Positions 37,640 through 50,000 of a stretch of 64,000 bases of DNA are shown in pieces. The notes beneath the pieces were generated by a model. It was given only the letters and a program-made list of their open reading frames with translations, searched no databases and was not told the origin of the DNA. Numbering within the stretch: the first letter of the stretch is position 1; each line of letters begins with the position of its first letter. A program made the position numbers and the translations under genes. Source of the stretch: Acephala macrosclerotiorum (Eukaryota; Ascomycota; Leotiomycetes; Helotiales; Mollisiaceae); contig MU119331.1 of NCBI GenBank assembly GCA_014904845.1, positions 1-64,000 on the forward strand, read 5' to 3'.

Positions 37640-38650
37640 TCATAGTGCTCCATCACAATCTCCAACTCCATAAACATCGCACAAACATTGCGCTTCATCC
37701 GGACAGCTACCACAAATTAGCACCGATCTTCTTCTTATTCTCTCAAAGGAAGACTCACAATTCATCTCCCATCCCAAACCACAAATGCCACGTATACTCC
37801 AACACCCTTCCACTCTCCCTACTATTAGCCCCCGTGTTAATTAACCAGCTCCTCAACGCCTCCCATTCCGCCTTACTCCTTCTTCTCACTCTCTGCCTCG
37901 ACACAGCGAACTGGGCACAACATGGAGCAGCGATCCGCTCAGGCAGTTTCTGTTTATTCCCTTTCTCATCGAGCCAAAACTCATGCAACACACTCGAGAT
38001 CATGACATCTCGACTAGCAGATTTCAAATCCTCCAACGGCGCCACATCCCCACTCAAACTGATGATATTCTCACAACCCGGCAAACACCTCGGACTCACA
38101 TACCCATCCCTCAACACCGTCGCGGGATTCAAATGCTTCAATTCATACCCGGAACTGAACATCTGATGCCACGCCTGGTTATGATCGTGGTGGAAGAACA
38201 TCACGTCTGGTAAATGGTCATAATGATCGATGATGTAGGTTAGGTAGACCATTGCTTCGTTTCCTTTGTTGATTGGGACGGTGAGGGGTGCGGACGCGTC
38301 GTCGGTTGTGTAAACCTATCCCCACCCCACCCAAGTCAGCATCTCTCTCCCTCTCTCCTTTTCTCCCTTTAACCTCTTCAAAAAAAAAACAAAAAAAAAA
38401 ACAAAACAAACAAACTCACGTAAGGAGTCCAATGCGAATCCCTCAACGCAGGTTCCAACCACGTCAAATTACTCGACTTCGTCGAAGCGACCACTAGCGC
38501 CTTCGACAGATGCGGATGTGGATTTATCGGTTTCCTAGGCTTGGACGGAGCCATAGTCCATCTCAGAATCAACGTGACGAAGAGCGCTGCAAGGAGGGGT
38601 TTAGAGAGGAAGAGGAGGAGGCGATGAGTTCGGCGGGACGTGAGCGCCAT
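37640..38650 (-). CDS. DUF3431 family protein, 284 aa
   Basis: Exons 38650-38420, 38315-37759 and 37706-37640. It begins with a type II-like anchor (RLLLFLSKPLLAALFVTLIL), then ALVVASTKSSNLTWLEPALR. DUF3431 hallmarks follow: NKGNEAMVYLTYIIDHYDHL, PDVMFFHHDHNQAWHQ, the cysteine-containing CLPGCENI, and RVLEYTWHLWFG. Only when the last intron (37758-37707) is removed does the protein gain its expected cysteine-rich end, CPDEAQCLCDVYGVGDC. Without it the frame stops right at the donor. Probably a lumenal or extracellular domain held by the N-terminal anchor; activity unknown though the fold is often compared to glycosyltransferases. Intron 1 (104 nt) holds a long T-rich tract on the coding strand. 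Confidence 0.85.
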
Positions 38651-39378
38651 TTATCGAGAATAAAAATAATAGATTGATTGATTGAATGAAGCACGCAAAT
38701 CTAGTTGGAAAAGATCAGATGGCGAGAACAGTGAATGCTGGAGGCAGCGGTTTATATTTTTTGAAAGCTTCAAAGTTTTTTTGGTTACAAGGTTATCTAC
38801 TTATCTACCGTCTGATCTGTATCAGATGGATATCCGATAACGAATCAAGGGAAGAAAAAGTGAAACGGAAGGGGAAGGGTGAGGGTGATGGTGAAACGTG
38901 CTTCAGATCAGGTCGCATCTGTGCGGGCCGCGTCGGATGAAAGTTGGGAATGCCCTCACCTTTTTAGCGAGACACATTGTTCGTTCTATGAAATTCTAAC
39001 GCATCATGATATGAAGAAGAGAAGGTGTTTAGAGATAATTTTGGAATGAGAGGGAACATTTCCTTATTTAAATGTCGTACATCTAATTTGCTCAAGCTCG
39101 AGACACGCGACGTGCGTTACGTCCACCACTTCGCTGGTCGCGCTCGCGATGGCTCTTGCAGGCAGTGAAGCCTATGATTCCCCTACTTCTTCATTGGATC
39201 AACCGCTACATCTATCGTAAGAAACCGAGCGGCGTTCCATCGTCTTCGGACGCGGTGGCGAAAGGATGATGTACGATGTAGCGGGAGAGCCTCAGAACGA
39301 ACATCTATATTCAAATAATATATACAAGAAGAGATCTCCCATATGTATAGTACACTCCTCATTCTCTCAGCAGCCAGC
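38651..39378. other. Intergenic between DUF3431 and polygalacturonase
   Basis: Upstream of the DUF3431 start and downstream of the polygalacturonase stop, both genes reading on the minus strand. An A/T-rich stretch near 38740-38830 is the most likely core promoter of the DUF3431 gene; no defined site is visible. Confidence 0.35.
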
Positions 39379-40692
39379 TTAAATAGGGCATCCACTCGCA
39401 GGATAATTACAACTGCTTTTCTTCCCACCACTGGTGATATGTACATCCTCAAACGCGATATTGGTGCAGCTTCCATCGCCTAAATTTCAATGAGTCAGCC
39501 TTACCATCTCTCCCGAAAAGCAAGAGAAGCACTTACCACATAGGACGTAGTAATTCGTTCCGTCTGTTGTGGTAGTACCGGTGACATTCTTAAACAAAAC
39601 ATTCTCAATAACAACCCCATTGCTCGGGCTTCCAGTGGGTCCACCGTTGAGATAGTCTTGTTGGACGTCGATGCCATAGGTATCGATGTTCTCTAGGAAG
39701 ATGTTTGAGTAGGTGATGTTGGAGATGAAACCTGTCGTGTCGAAGTTTGACTTTATGCGTGCGCCGTTGGCGCTGTTTACTAGGGTGCTATCTGTGAACT
39801 GGAGGGTGTTGTTAGTCTTATCCACCGGTATGGGAATGACGGTTTGTGGATGAGGGAGAGGAGGAAGGGCAAGGGGAAGCTTACCAAAACATTGGTTACG
39901 TTGTTATTCGCCTTGCCACCAATGGATCCAATACTCAGCCCGTGGCTACCGAAGCAATACATATTAGAGACCGTGATGTTATTCCCGCTTGTCACAGCAA
40001 CGCAGTCGTCCTGGTTGTGGACTTTCATGTTATCGATGAGTATATTACTACTCCCCGAAACACCCACACCATCCGAATTATGCGCAGCAGGCAACCCATT
40101 AGACCGACTATTCGGCGCATCACCAGCCGAATTATCAAGCACGATATCTCTCACAGTGAGGTTCGAGCTCGAACCAATGGAAAAGAGATGCGCGGGCCAA
40201 TTCTGGATATGAAGATTCTTGATGACGGAGCCTTGGGTCATTTTTACGATGATGAAATGATTTGGTCTAACGAATTGTTAATAAGAAAAACAGATTGAGA
40301 GGGGTAAGAATGAGGAATTACTTTGGGAGACCACCATTAGAACCCAGACCATCCCAATACATCTGTCCCCCTCCATCAATAATCGCATCTGGCGTCGCAG
40401 TGATTGTGACGTTCTTTCCTCCAAATGTCATCGAGTCGAATGAACTAGAATTCGTAAATCCGAATGTTGTTTTGCCTTTGAACGTGACGACGGAATTCGC
40501 TTTCAGCCCTGAGAGATCGATGCCGCCATTAGATGGTGCAGCGATGTCTTGTAAGATGATGTTGGTGCAATTCGCCACTGCTGGAGCGATTTGAGAATAT
40601 TGTGTACAAATGCATGCTCGTGGAATATCGGAGTCTGCGACAATGGGATGTATTAAGACCGAGAACGAGGAGAAGAAAAGACTGGAACGCAT
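39379..40692 (-). CDS. Secreted polygalacturonase, GH28, 371 aa
   Basis: Exons 40692-40322, 40266-39885, 39798-39537 and 39479-39379 sum to 372 codons, the usual endopolygalacturonase size. The N-terminus is a signal peptide (SSLFFSSFSVLIHPIVA). GH28 active-site signatures: NSD (about 187-189, for the usual NTD), QDD (209-211, catalytic Asp pair), GSHGLS (230-235, His 232) and RIK (265-267). Paired cysteines near the end (LCGDGSC, SSCNYPASGC) fit the family's disulfides. The enzyme hydrolyses alpha-1,4 links in plant pectin outside the cell, so the fungus meets plant tissue. Ser replaces Thr in NTD, a change tolerated in GH28 and not expected to abolish activity. Confidence 0.9.
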
Positions 40693-43078
40693 CTTGGCTA
40701 AAGAACGTAATGGGTAAACGAAAGACTAGTTCAAACAAAACAGATGAAGAATTTAGACCAAGAGAAACAGCTTAGACTTATATCATTCTCGAAACGAACA
40801 TGCAAATCAAAATGAAAGCCTCATCTCATCATTTCAAAACACTGTCCTTTCCATGTTTCGGTGAAACTTTTTCCAAAAAAAAAAAACATGGGAGGGACCT
40901 GGAAGTGACATGCATGATAGAGTGCGGGGTCTTGGCCCGGTTGAGCCGTAGCCAGCTAGCCAGTTGCGAGTCTGTATCTACGATTCAACTTCTCGCAAAA
41001 GGAGAAGAGTCTTCTTTGGATCAGAATTCTAATGCGAGAACTGAGGCTAAGAAGTTTTTCTCCACAGTTCGGAGAGTGGGTTGTGGGTGAGGATATACAT
41101 GTGGAGGAAGGAAATTTAATCCACGAGTCAGAGCAGGGGCCAAGGCGGACGTAGTCTGATGTTGATCGAAACCTCGACAGCAGGGAGATTTGAACAGATG
41201 GTGTGAAATTTGAAGATGAGAGCCTTACCTGCACCTCATATTTTCAGCTGGCATGAGATGAAAACTCAGGAACTGATGATAGAATGATATCCTCAGACGA
41301 TATTGAGATTCTGAGGAAAGTGAAGTCTGGGAAGGAGAAAACGAAGCGAGGATGTTGCGAGTAAGTGTGCATCACGTGTTACAACGTAGTGTAACTTCAA
41401 ATGGGAAGGCGTATTCCAAATGAATCACTTTTGGACACCACTTTGTTTTCCCATAACGGATTGGAAGCCTCGAGCGGCTCAATGCATTGCATCGTCTTCA
41501 AGCGGATACGGACGCAACTGCATGCGGCGTGCCGTGTGCTGACTGCCTCAAGCAAACAGGCTCTCTTGACGTGTCAGGAGCCCGTTCGGTGTTCATTCTG
41601 GGAGAATACAGGAAGACATGTAGGATGAGTCGTCGGCGATGTCTTGTTGCCAACGCTCTCTCTGTGGATCAATTCGGCAGGAGTCATAAACAACGTGAAT
41701 CCTTCCGTCATGATCCATAAGCTCTGCACCTCATCAACAAAAGGATTTCAACGGCATACACGGATGCAGCATATCGGGGCGGTTGGGTGAGGTGTGTTGA
41801 TGGAGGTCTCGATGTCACCACTCACAACGCTGACACCCTCGGGCTGCCATGCACACACTCTCTCACAGCGTCGCACGGTATGTGATGCTGGGAAAGTTCG
41901 TTTTGTTGCATATCCAGCCCATGTTTGCAACTCTCTTCACCTGCTTGGCCCAGCCCTCCGACGTCGCGATCCTTTGCTTCTGCCTGAAGACGGCGTCTCA
42001 CACCATGCTGCGCCATTTCGCATGTTGTCAGGCGATCTGCGGTCAAACCCACACCTTCGCACCAGCAACCACCGCCAGTCGAATCAGTGGACAGTGTTTG
42101 ACAGTAGTGGCGGGCGGTAAGGAGAGTTGAGGCATGCTCCAGGATTACTTAGTGGTGTCGTCCCTTGCTCGGTCTCCTCATGGTGTCCCTGTACCCCTGT
42201 AACTGCTCACTCGGTGCATAATCTCCACTGTCTGGGGCGAGAAGGAGGGAAGATTCATATAAGGGCGAGCCTTTTTCGCACTCCTGTTCTGTGCACTCGT
42301 TTTCGGCGCTGCTGGAGAATTACTGCTCTGCGGACTCTTACGCTCCCTCGCGCTTCTTCGACACTCGCACTCGCACTCGACTCTTTCTTGTCTGCCTGAT
42401 TTTCATCCAATACCGCGCTTTTCATGCACCTCGGGTCAGCCAATGACCATCTCTGCCCGTACTGGAAGGATTCGACCCACAAAATATGCAATCCACGACC
42501 GCCCATTGGTTCATCCTTGCTACCACACTCGACACACCGAAGTCCTCCAAGTCCTCCATACACTCGCGGGCAGCAGGCGTGCCAAGAGAACTGCCCTCGC
42601 AGCACCCGGAAGGGAATCGAAGTCGATGATGCCGCCGATGGATCAGTATGGCAATGCGTGCAGTGCACTGTTGGCATAATGAATTGGTCTTACCTGATAC
42701 GTTTTTTCCCCTTTCCTGATTGACGTTGGTGCGGAGGAGAAGGGCGTTGTAGAGGTAAGTTCTTGTGGTGGGGTCTGCCAGAGTCCTGCGCAGCTGCGCG
42801 GTAGGTCGTCCGCCTTTCGTCTCGTCTGCTCTCACCCTCAGTTCACCTTTCGCGCAAGCGAGTCTACTGCCCCATACCCTTCCAACTCGGTCAATTCATC
42901 TTTCCTCAACACCAATTTCTCGACTTCGCTCAAACTCTCTTTTCTTCATATACACTGCTCTACAGTCTCCCAACCATTGCACACGAATTTCCGCATTCAG
43001 AATCAGTCGAGGTATGCAGGACTTCCTCTCACCCCAAACTGCCTTTACTGATGTCGCTGCCTAGTCCTCGCTCTCACC
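40693..43078. other. Long intergenic region, divergent promoters
   Basis: Separates the minus-strand polygalacturonase from the plus-strand gene at 43079, so both promoters lie here. 42760-43010 is strikingly pyrimidine-rich on the plus strand, like a fungal 5' UTR. GTATGC at 43013 with CTGCCTAG ending at 43065 could be a 5' UTR intron of the 43079 gene. Minus-strand frames at 42255-42835 contain a few Cys pairs but have no convincing gene model. One stray match to the 47-51.7 kb array motif sits at 41906. Confidence 0.35.
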
Positions 43079-43759
43079 ATGGCTTCTACTCGACAATCCG
43101 CCGTCCCTCAAGGCATCACGACTCCCTCGAAACCTGCGAACCAGGCACCTCAAACTCCCAAGATCCCGAAGACCCCGTCAACGCTCTACAAAGACAATTT
43201 CGACTTGACGCCGGACACCCACACCACCGACACGTTTCACGACTCCGGCTTCTTCTCTTCACCCAACGGCGAGTCAAATTCTCACAAAGCTGGACATCAG
43301 GACTGGGTTTTATTCCCAGAGGAGTCTGATGCACTCTATCTCGACACGAGCAGATTCTTCGCAGATGCCGATCAAGTGGTTTACGATGACTCGGCGGATG
43401 CCTACCCACAAACTGCGGCCATCTCACCTACACCATCGTATCACTCTGCCCCCGCACTCTCTGCCTACGACGCAGCGCTTGACGAAGATCTCTACAATAC
43501 CGTCCGCATCGCTCTCCGCTCCTGCCATCTCTCCTCGTCGCCCACATCACCATCTTCTCGACCCCACAAGTCACCTAGGATGCGGGATATTGATGTGGAG
43601 GTGACCACTCCGTTTGAGATGTGGGAGTCGAGTATGGAGCGACATGAGGATATCGCGTGTCGGCTTGAGCAGGGCACGATTCCCACAAGGGGAGGGTTTA
43701 GGCAGCAATCACGAGTTGAGCGACGAAGATCTCGCCAACACCGGAGTCGACGCAATTAA
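43079..43759 (+). CDS. Hypothetical low-complexity protein, 226 aa
   Basis: A single open frame from an ATG in good context (CTCACCATGG) to TAA. The N-terminus is Pro/Thr/Ser-rich with SP/TP sites (ITTPSKPANQAPQTPKIPKT), suggesting phosphorylation by proline-directed kinases. The middle is acidic (DLTPDTHTTDTFHDSGFFSS; DWVLFPEESDALYLDTSRFF). It then has a conserved-looking helical part (LDEDLYNTVRIALRSCHLS, FEMWESSMERHEDIACRLEQ) and ends in a basic Arg-rich tail (RVERRRSRQHRSRRN) that may act in nuclear import or nucleic-acid binding. I do not recognise the family. A promoter-like pyrimidine-rich leader lies upstream. Confidence 0.62.
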   Translation: MASTRQSAVPQGITTPSKPANQAPQTPKIPKTPSTLYKDNFDLTPDTHTTDTFHDSGFFSSPNGESNSHKAGHQDWVLFPEESDALYLDTSRFFADADQVVYDDSADAYPQTAAISPTPSYHSAPALSAYDAALDEDLYNTVRIALRSCHLSSSPTSPSSRPHKSPRMRDIDVEVTTPFEMWESSMERHEDIACRLEQGTIPTRGGFRQQSRVERRRSRQHRSRRN

Positions 43760-46700
43760 GATCCTAGCGCGGTTGACGATTTTCTCACGATAAAATTTAT
43801 CTCGACATTTTTCGATTCTTATATTTTCCACCACTGCAGTTTTACATTTTGCTCTGGCTTCATATTTTGCTCTTGCTCGCAGCATGGGTTTTCAAGATTG
43901 GGTTTATTTGGAAAAGGAGGAGAACGTTGGGATAGCACTTCTATTATATTATCGGTTTATTTGGGTTTATAAGCGGCATTGGAGCGTAATGATCGTGTTG
44001 ATACCAGATTGGAAATCTCACGAGAGGGGAGGCAAAGACAGTGGGCGGGTATTTTTCCGAGCTGATCATCTCTTCTCTTGCATTGTTTTTATGGTTGGGC
44101 GAGGTCATCAGGAATGATCGACGATGATGGTGGGTGTGGTTTTGTGGATGGAAGTAAAAAGTATACCCTTTGATGCAAATATTTTGCATGGCGATGAATG
44201 AATGGATATCAACCATGATCGATGTCCCAAAATAGCTTCGTACCTGCGCATCTCGGTGATCTTTGCTTGATGCTGTGAGACACGAAGTTTACTGACTGGG
44301 AGCTTGGATGGGTTTCTTATTTTATGTTCCTGTTGATCATCGCAGATGGGATTAAGTTTCACGCTTCCCCATGGGGGAAGTGACAGCGGTCCCCACATCT
44401 TCCGACATTCCCATGATGCCTTCAAGCTTCATCTCCACATACTGATCACGACTTTCTTCGAATGAAGTTTACCACAACTTCGAAGTTCTGGAAACAATGT
44501 CTTCCCCCACAACTGAAATCTCCGAACCCGTCTTATTCCGACATCAAGTTCTAATACCCCAGCTTTTATTTGACGTTTCATGCTGTTTACCACAGCATTC
44601 ATATGATAGTTGGGGTTCTCAGACCCTCTTTCGATCCTTCGACTTTGATGCGGAGTTGATCGATTGATGTTATCACGAATTGAGATAATGCTGTGAAACA
44701 TGAGCCTGATTCTCGGACTTGCCTCCGCGAACGACAAAAACCCCACATTGTTCAGGCTGTGTTCCCCCATGGTCGTGATTCCTCGTTTGATGCACCACAT
44801 GTCTTCCTCCGTACATACCAGAATCCTAAAGATCTGGATACTACCCTCAGATCCTTCATCCCAATATCCCCACCCTTTCGCATCCTATCCTATCCATCGC
44901 TTTATTGTCATTTCTGCTTAGGAATTATTTCATGAGAAAGAGGAACGGGAAGGGACTACGTATCCCATGCCATGTAACGTGAAGTTAGGGAACGTTGCAC
45001 TTGGAATATGGGTAAAGTAGTGAGGCCATATTACATTACCATACAACTTTGCCCAATATTATTTCGTAGATCAATTGGCCTGCGAAAGAGTTCGTAATGA
45101 TCCCAACACGTTCATGTCGGTACTCACATCCCAGTCCCGATCCTTGAGCTGCTACGTTCCATTATGCAATTTGGAACATCCCGATTTCCTTACGAGGCAT
45201 CCCGTCTTCGGCTTCGGATCTCACGAGCATTCTGACTGCTGCGGCATCCTGACCGATTGATTTGTTTCGCTTCATCAGCATCAGCATCGTGATGTGTGAG
45301 GTAATGTTGCTTCATCTGCATGCACGCTTTCTTCTTAGCCTTTTCATCTATGCATCTCGCAAGGCTCTATTCCTATCTACTTCTACTACTTCATCTAGCG
45401 CAATGTTGCTATCGCATGCAAATATATTATCTTCAATACTTCAGTCACCCCCACGTCCATGTCCGCCTCGCAGGAGTGGCATTAAGCTTCATTTCATCTC
45501 AAAACATCTTCTCAAATGTCAATCAATCAATCAATCAATCAATTAATCACCAACAGTGCTGTAACAACCTAAAATCTAAATCGAGGTGCTATATGATTTC
45601 GCATCAAGGTCTAGATTCAGCCCGAATCACGATATTCCACTCCGCGTCCTCGCGCATCTCAACCTCTCGTGTCCATCTAGGACGATGGGAGACTTTAGGC
45701 TCAAAGTACCGAGTCGTTAGCTGAAAGGTCATGATGGTGAATGATTGCGTGGAGCACTATCTACTTCTCACTTTCTTCCACAAAGGAGATGGATGGGCGT
45801 GTAGCTGAGTCTCGTGTGCACCCTGCCCTGATTTCGAGCTCCTTCATCCAAACTTTGAGATGAGTGAAATAGGATGAATGGAAGGTTTCTCACATCATGC
45901 GCTCATGACATATGTATGTCCGTTTGACAGAAACAGAAGCTTGGTTAAATTCCCATGTTCATCAGAAGTTAATGTTTGGTTTTGCTTTCGTCTCGTGTGC
46001 TTCCGCCTAACTTCCAGTTTCCTTCTTATTTACTCTTCTCATAAATGGCTCTTGTGCGACGACGACAACAAGCAGCTTTACCAACAAACGGCAACGAGTA
46101 AGGCTGACCGTTCACGAGCTCCAAGAGTCACGAATGAGCATCATATGCTTTACCAACCTACCCCATTCATCAATTTTGAGAACGAGGACGAATCCTATAC
46201 CCCGCAGCGGTATAATATAACGAGTAATGTCTCACTACCCCTCCATTTCTTATCTCCTCCCACTCACTCATCACATCAGAGTTCCAGACTCATAAACATC
46301 CCACTTTCCCCATGCAGCTACCAAATCTATTTTTATCGGCACACCCCCACGCGCAAAATAACGTCCTTCCCTGCACTTAATATATCCCGTTCCAAGCCGA
46401 GAAACAAAGCAAAACTTGCCCCCTCCCGCTGGCCAGACCGAGAGCTACCCATCGCGGAAAACTCAATATATTAACCCTTACAACCTTGGATGACCTTTAG
46501 ATTGAAAATTTCTTTCTCTCTCGGTTGGGAGCGGAATCGGAATCGGGATAGATTAATGAAACGCACGGCACGGCTGTGCCGTATTGGTGGAATTTTGCAT
46601 TTTTCATGGTCTGACGACGTTTTTGCTTGCTTTCGTGTTTAAAACCCATCTCGTTCTATCATTTGAAGAGTCAGGTGTTGATTGGAGATTAGAGATAAAA

Positions 46701-47041
46701 CAGGGAAGAAAAGGATGGGATTTAGATCATCCTCCTCCTTGAAAGCTCATCCGGACATGCGAGATAAGAATAGAAAACCACAATGGCTGCTGCATGACAA
46801 GCTTTCATCTAAGGAATCTAGACCTACCTGATGAGAGAACGTAAAGGGCTGCGGTGACCAAAACTAAGTCTAGGCACTCCTGAACGAGTTTGAAGTAGAT
46901 CCCCGGATCTACCTATTTCTCCGAACCCGTATCCACCATCGGACGAACCTCCCAAACGGGCAAGACAGAAGGCCACTTTGACCCTCTTCCCATGAATTTT
47001 CAATTTAGAGGAACGGAATTGAGGAAAGGCAAGTGGTTTTG
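43760..47041. other. Gene-poor intergenic region
   Basis: Many short frames (60-198 codons) on both strands without motifs or splice logic; none supported. Contains a TCAA microsatellite. Possible distant relatives of the array motif occur at 44997, 45307 and 45406, but they are weak. Confidence 0.35.
45519..45543. repeat. TCAA tetranucleotide microsatellite
   Basis: Six uninterrupted TCAA units (45519-45542), then a degenerate TAAT. Confidence 0.9.
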
Positions 47042-50000
47042 TTGCAAGTCGTCAATCTGCAGCCTTTATTAAATCTGGACGCTTGTTAGGGTGAGGCTTG
47101 TTTGAAAGGGCTGGTTTTTACGTGTGTGGAGGTTGGCGTGATTAGGAGGCTTGATATTGATCGATGATCGAGAGCGGGTTTGTGGATTTCGGGTTGTGGG
47201 CTGAAGGCTAAGGGCCGAGGGTCGCCCAGTTTTGGGAGCTGAACGAGAGCCTTGGTTTTTTGAGGGCATGATGAGATGAGAGAAAATGGTTTGGTAAGGA
47301 AAGAAAGAGTGAACGGAGTTGTCGTAAGACTTATTGCGATTTTCCGATATCTTGCTCTCGTGAGCATCGACTTTTGGGTCCCCACTTCCACACTTTAACT
47401 TCCCCCTCCCGCAGTTCTCACACGGACCTCTAAAATCAACTAGGTGCTTCCTAATTTCATTATCTAAAACTTGCTTCTGTTGCACGCCTACAATCTGCAG
47501 CCTTAATTACTATACATCCTATCCCTCCCCTTAAGTCTGTTCTCATCACCTCTTGTCACCCTTGACAAGATCACAACGGCAGCGGCCGCCCCACCACGAA
47601 ATAGGCTTACAAGAAAAAGCAAGAAAATAAATGAAGGGAAGGGGATTTTGTTGCATGTCGTAGATATGCAGGCTTTTTACCCAGATTAAAGATCGTAGAT
47701 GGGTGGTTGAGGAGAGTTTGGGAGGGAGTGGGAGGGGACTTCCTAGCTTCCACTTCGAGGACCTTCCCAGCTGACATTTCCTGCCTCTCATGCTTGGTAT
47801 CAAGTGAATGATGAGATGGGGTTTGTTGCACGCCTGAGATATGCAGGATTTTTACCCATATTGCTGTCCCAGAATCTCGTCATGGATTCATATTGTCATA
47901 GCTCGGGAAGGAGACATCCTAGCTCGAAGTTCGACCTCCTTCCCAGCTGACGTCTGCCACCTCCCATGATTGATATCACATTAGAAAAAAGAATATTGTG
48001 GCAGGGCTACACGTTTCTTTCTTTAAAATCCTTCTTTGTATTAGCTAGTTTTGAGGGTAGTGCTGGTCACGTGTCATCCAGTATATAAAGAACCTTCAGC
48101 TCACTGTAAACAATCAAGCATCCTTTTGCCCACTCCATTTTACAGGCTGATTTACTTATGGCTGATTATTACGTGTTGACGATTATCGAACTAGTCTAGC
48201 CCATTAGCTAAGACGAAGTGACCACAGTTAGGCCCTCTCTCTCTAGGACCATTGCCCTTCTACAATATCAATCGTGGAAGTTTGTTGCACTTCTGAAATA
48301 TGCAGGCTTTTTACCCATGTTACCCTCCTCCAAAGAGTGGGCTTGAAGTGGTGTGTGATCTCACATCTCGTTCCAAACTTCTGGATGCTAGCTTCTGTTT
48401 CGAGCTGACGTCTGACTCCTAACCCTCACCACAACACATTCAGAGTGTTTGGTTTTGTTGCGCATCTACATTCTGCCGGTCTTTTACCCATATTGATTTC
48501 CGAACAGTTCTCCTACGCATTTGTAGATATCCCCTCTCATCTGGTTCCAAACTTTTAGATCTTAGCTTCCGTTTCAAGCTCATCGCCAGCTGATGTCTCC
48601 TCACTCCCTTACCTACTAGATGAGTCAAGAGAAACGATATTTTGTTGCGTATCTGCAATATGCATGCTCTTTACCCATATTACCCTCTCCAATGATCCTT
48701 AAATCGGGGCTTTTGGGATGGTGGAAGATGGTTGGGAATGTGGTGGCTGACAAGACCGATATCTGAGATGTTATGCCTCGGCTGATCCACCGCCGCGTAA
48801 CACCAAGCCACCTTGACCACAAAACTCCAGCCGAGCAATGAAACTTTTGTTGCGCATCTCAAATATGCGTGGCTTTTAGCTAAATCGTTTACTGGGACTT
48901 ATCTCGTTTTATTGTTTCGAGGGTGCCGGGTCAAACCTTCCAATGCCACGTTTCGTGCTCGTGAGGCCTGAGCGAGCGCCAGCCATCCAACACCATGGGA
49001 CGGGAAGTGGCAATTATCGGACCTCTTTCCTCATTTGTATGTTCTGTTGCGTGCTGGCAGTATGCAAGGTCATTGGCCAGAGTTTTAGCTTGTTCTTATT
49101 TCGTGTTTTAGTTTCTGGGACTTGAGGTTGATGTTGAGGTTGCTGAAGCCCAATCGCCAAGGGCGGACATCACTCCTCGCGCACCATAGATGAGAGCAGA
49201 TAAGTTTCTGTCAATTTTGTTGCTCATCTGAAATATGCATGGCGTTTAGCCAAATTGTAGCTTGGTTCTGTTTTTCATTTTAGGTTTTTGGAATTGTGGT
49301 CGAGGTTCTGAGGCGCATTCTCCGAAGATAGTCCTAGCTGGACACCAGTCACCGTCCCTTCTCAGCCACGCCATAAGATGAAGATTAGCGAAGTTCTGTT
49401 GCACATCTACAATATGCACGTCTTTTAGCCAAACAAGTGGCTTGTTCATACTTCATTCTTGAAGTCATGGATTCCTGGCCAAGTGTCCCCAGCTTCCAAT
49501 TCTTTCTTCAACCCTGAGGCTGGACACGACTCATCACCGCCATGACGAGTAGAAGTTTGACCTTTTGTTGCGTATCTACAACACGCAAGGCTTTTCCCCA
49601 GACATCTACTTGGATCTTGGCTTCTGCTTCGTTTCGTGAACCCCTGGTCAAGTGTTCCCAGCTTATTTCCGACATGGCAAGCCGGACGTCAGCTCTGGTC
49701 ACCACAACGTAGATGATACAAGACTCTTGTTGCACATCTGCAATATGAAATCAATTTAGCCTGTCTCTGGCAGCTTTTTAATCCATAACCCAACAGAAGG
49801 TGGAGATTAAGGCTTCCATGATCGACCCGTCCCGAAACGCCAAGCTTGGACATGACTTGCTTCCCAGCGCACGAAGATGCTCGACAAAAACTTCTGTTGC
49901 ATATCCACAATATGCATGAGTATCAGCCTATCAATTTAATCTCCTAAGAAGTCCAAAGTTACGCATGAAAGTGTGATGAGCTTTCCTTCAACCATCCGTC

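Noticed and set aside
37645..38166. 173-codon plus-strand frame
   Set aside because: Antisense shadow of the DUF3431 gene.
39846..40298. 150-codon plus-strand frame
   Set aside because: Antisense shadow of polygalacturonase exon 2.
42255..42835. Minus-strand frames with Cys pairs, possible zinc-binding protein
   Set aside because: Two overlapping frames compete, Cys spacing fits no finger I know, and the region looks like promoter and leader DNA.
45878..46474. 198-codon plus-strand frame
   Set aside because: Low-complexity composition without motif, in a gene-poor region.
47069..49910. Minus-strand frames of 60-138 codons inside the array
   Set aside because: They run through repeat cores and diverged spacers without shared extended frame; better explained as repeat by-products.
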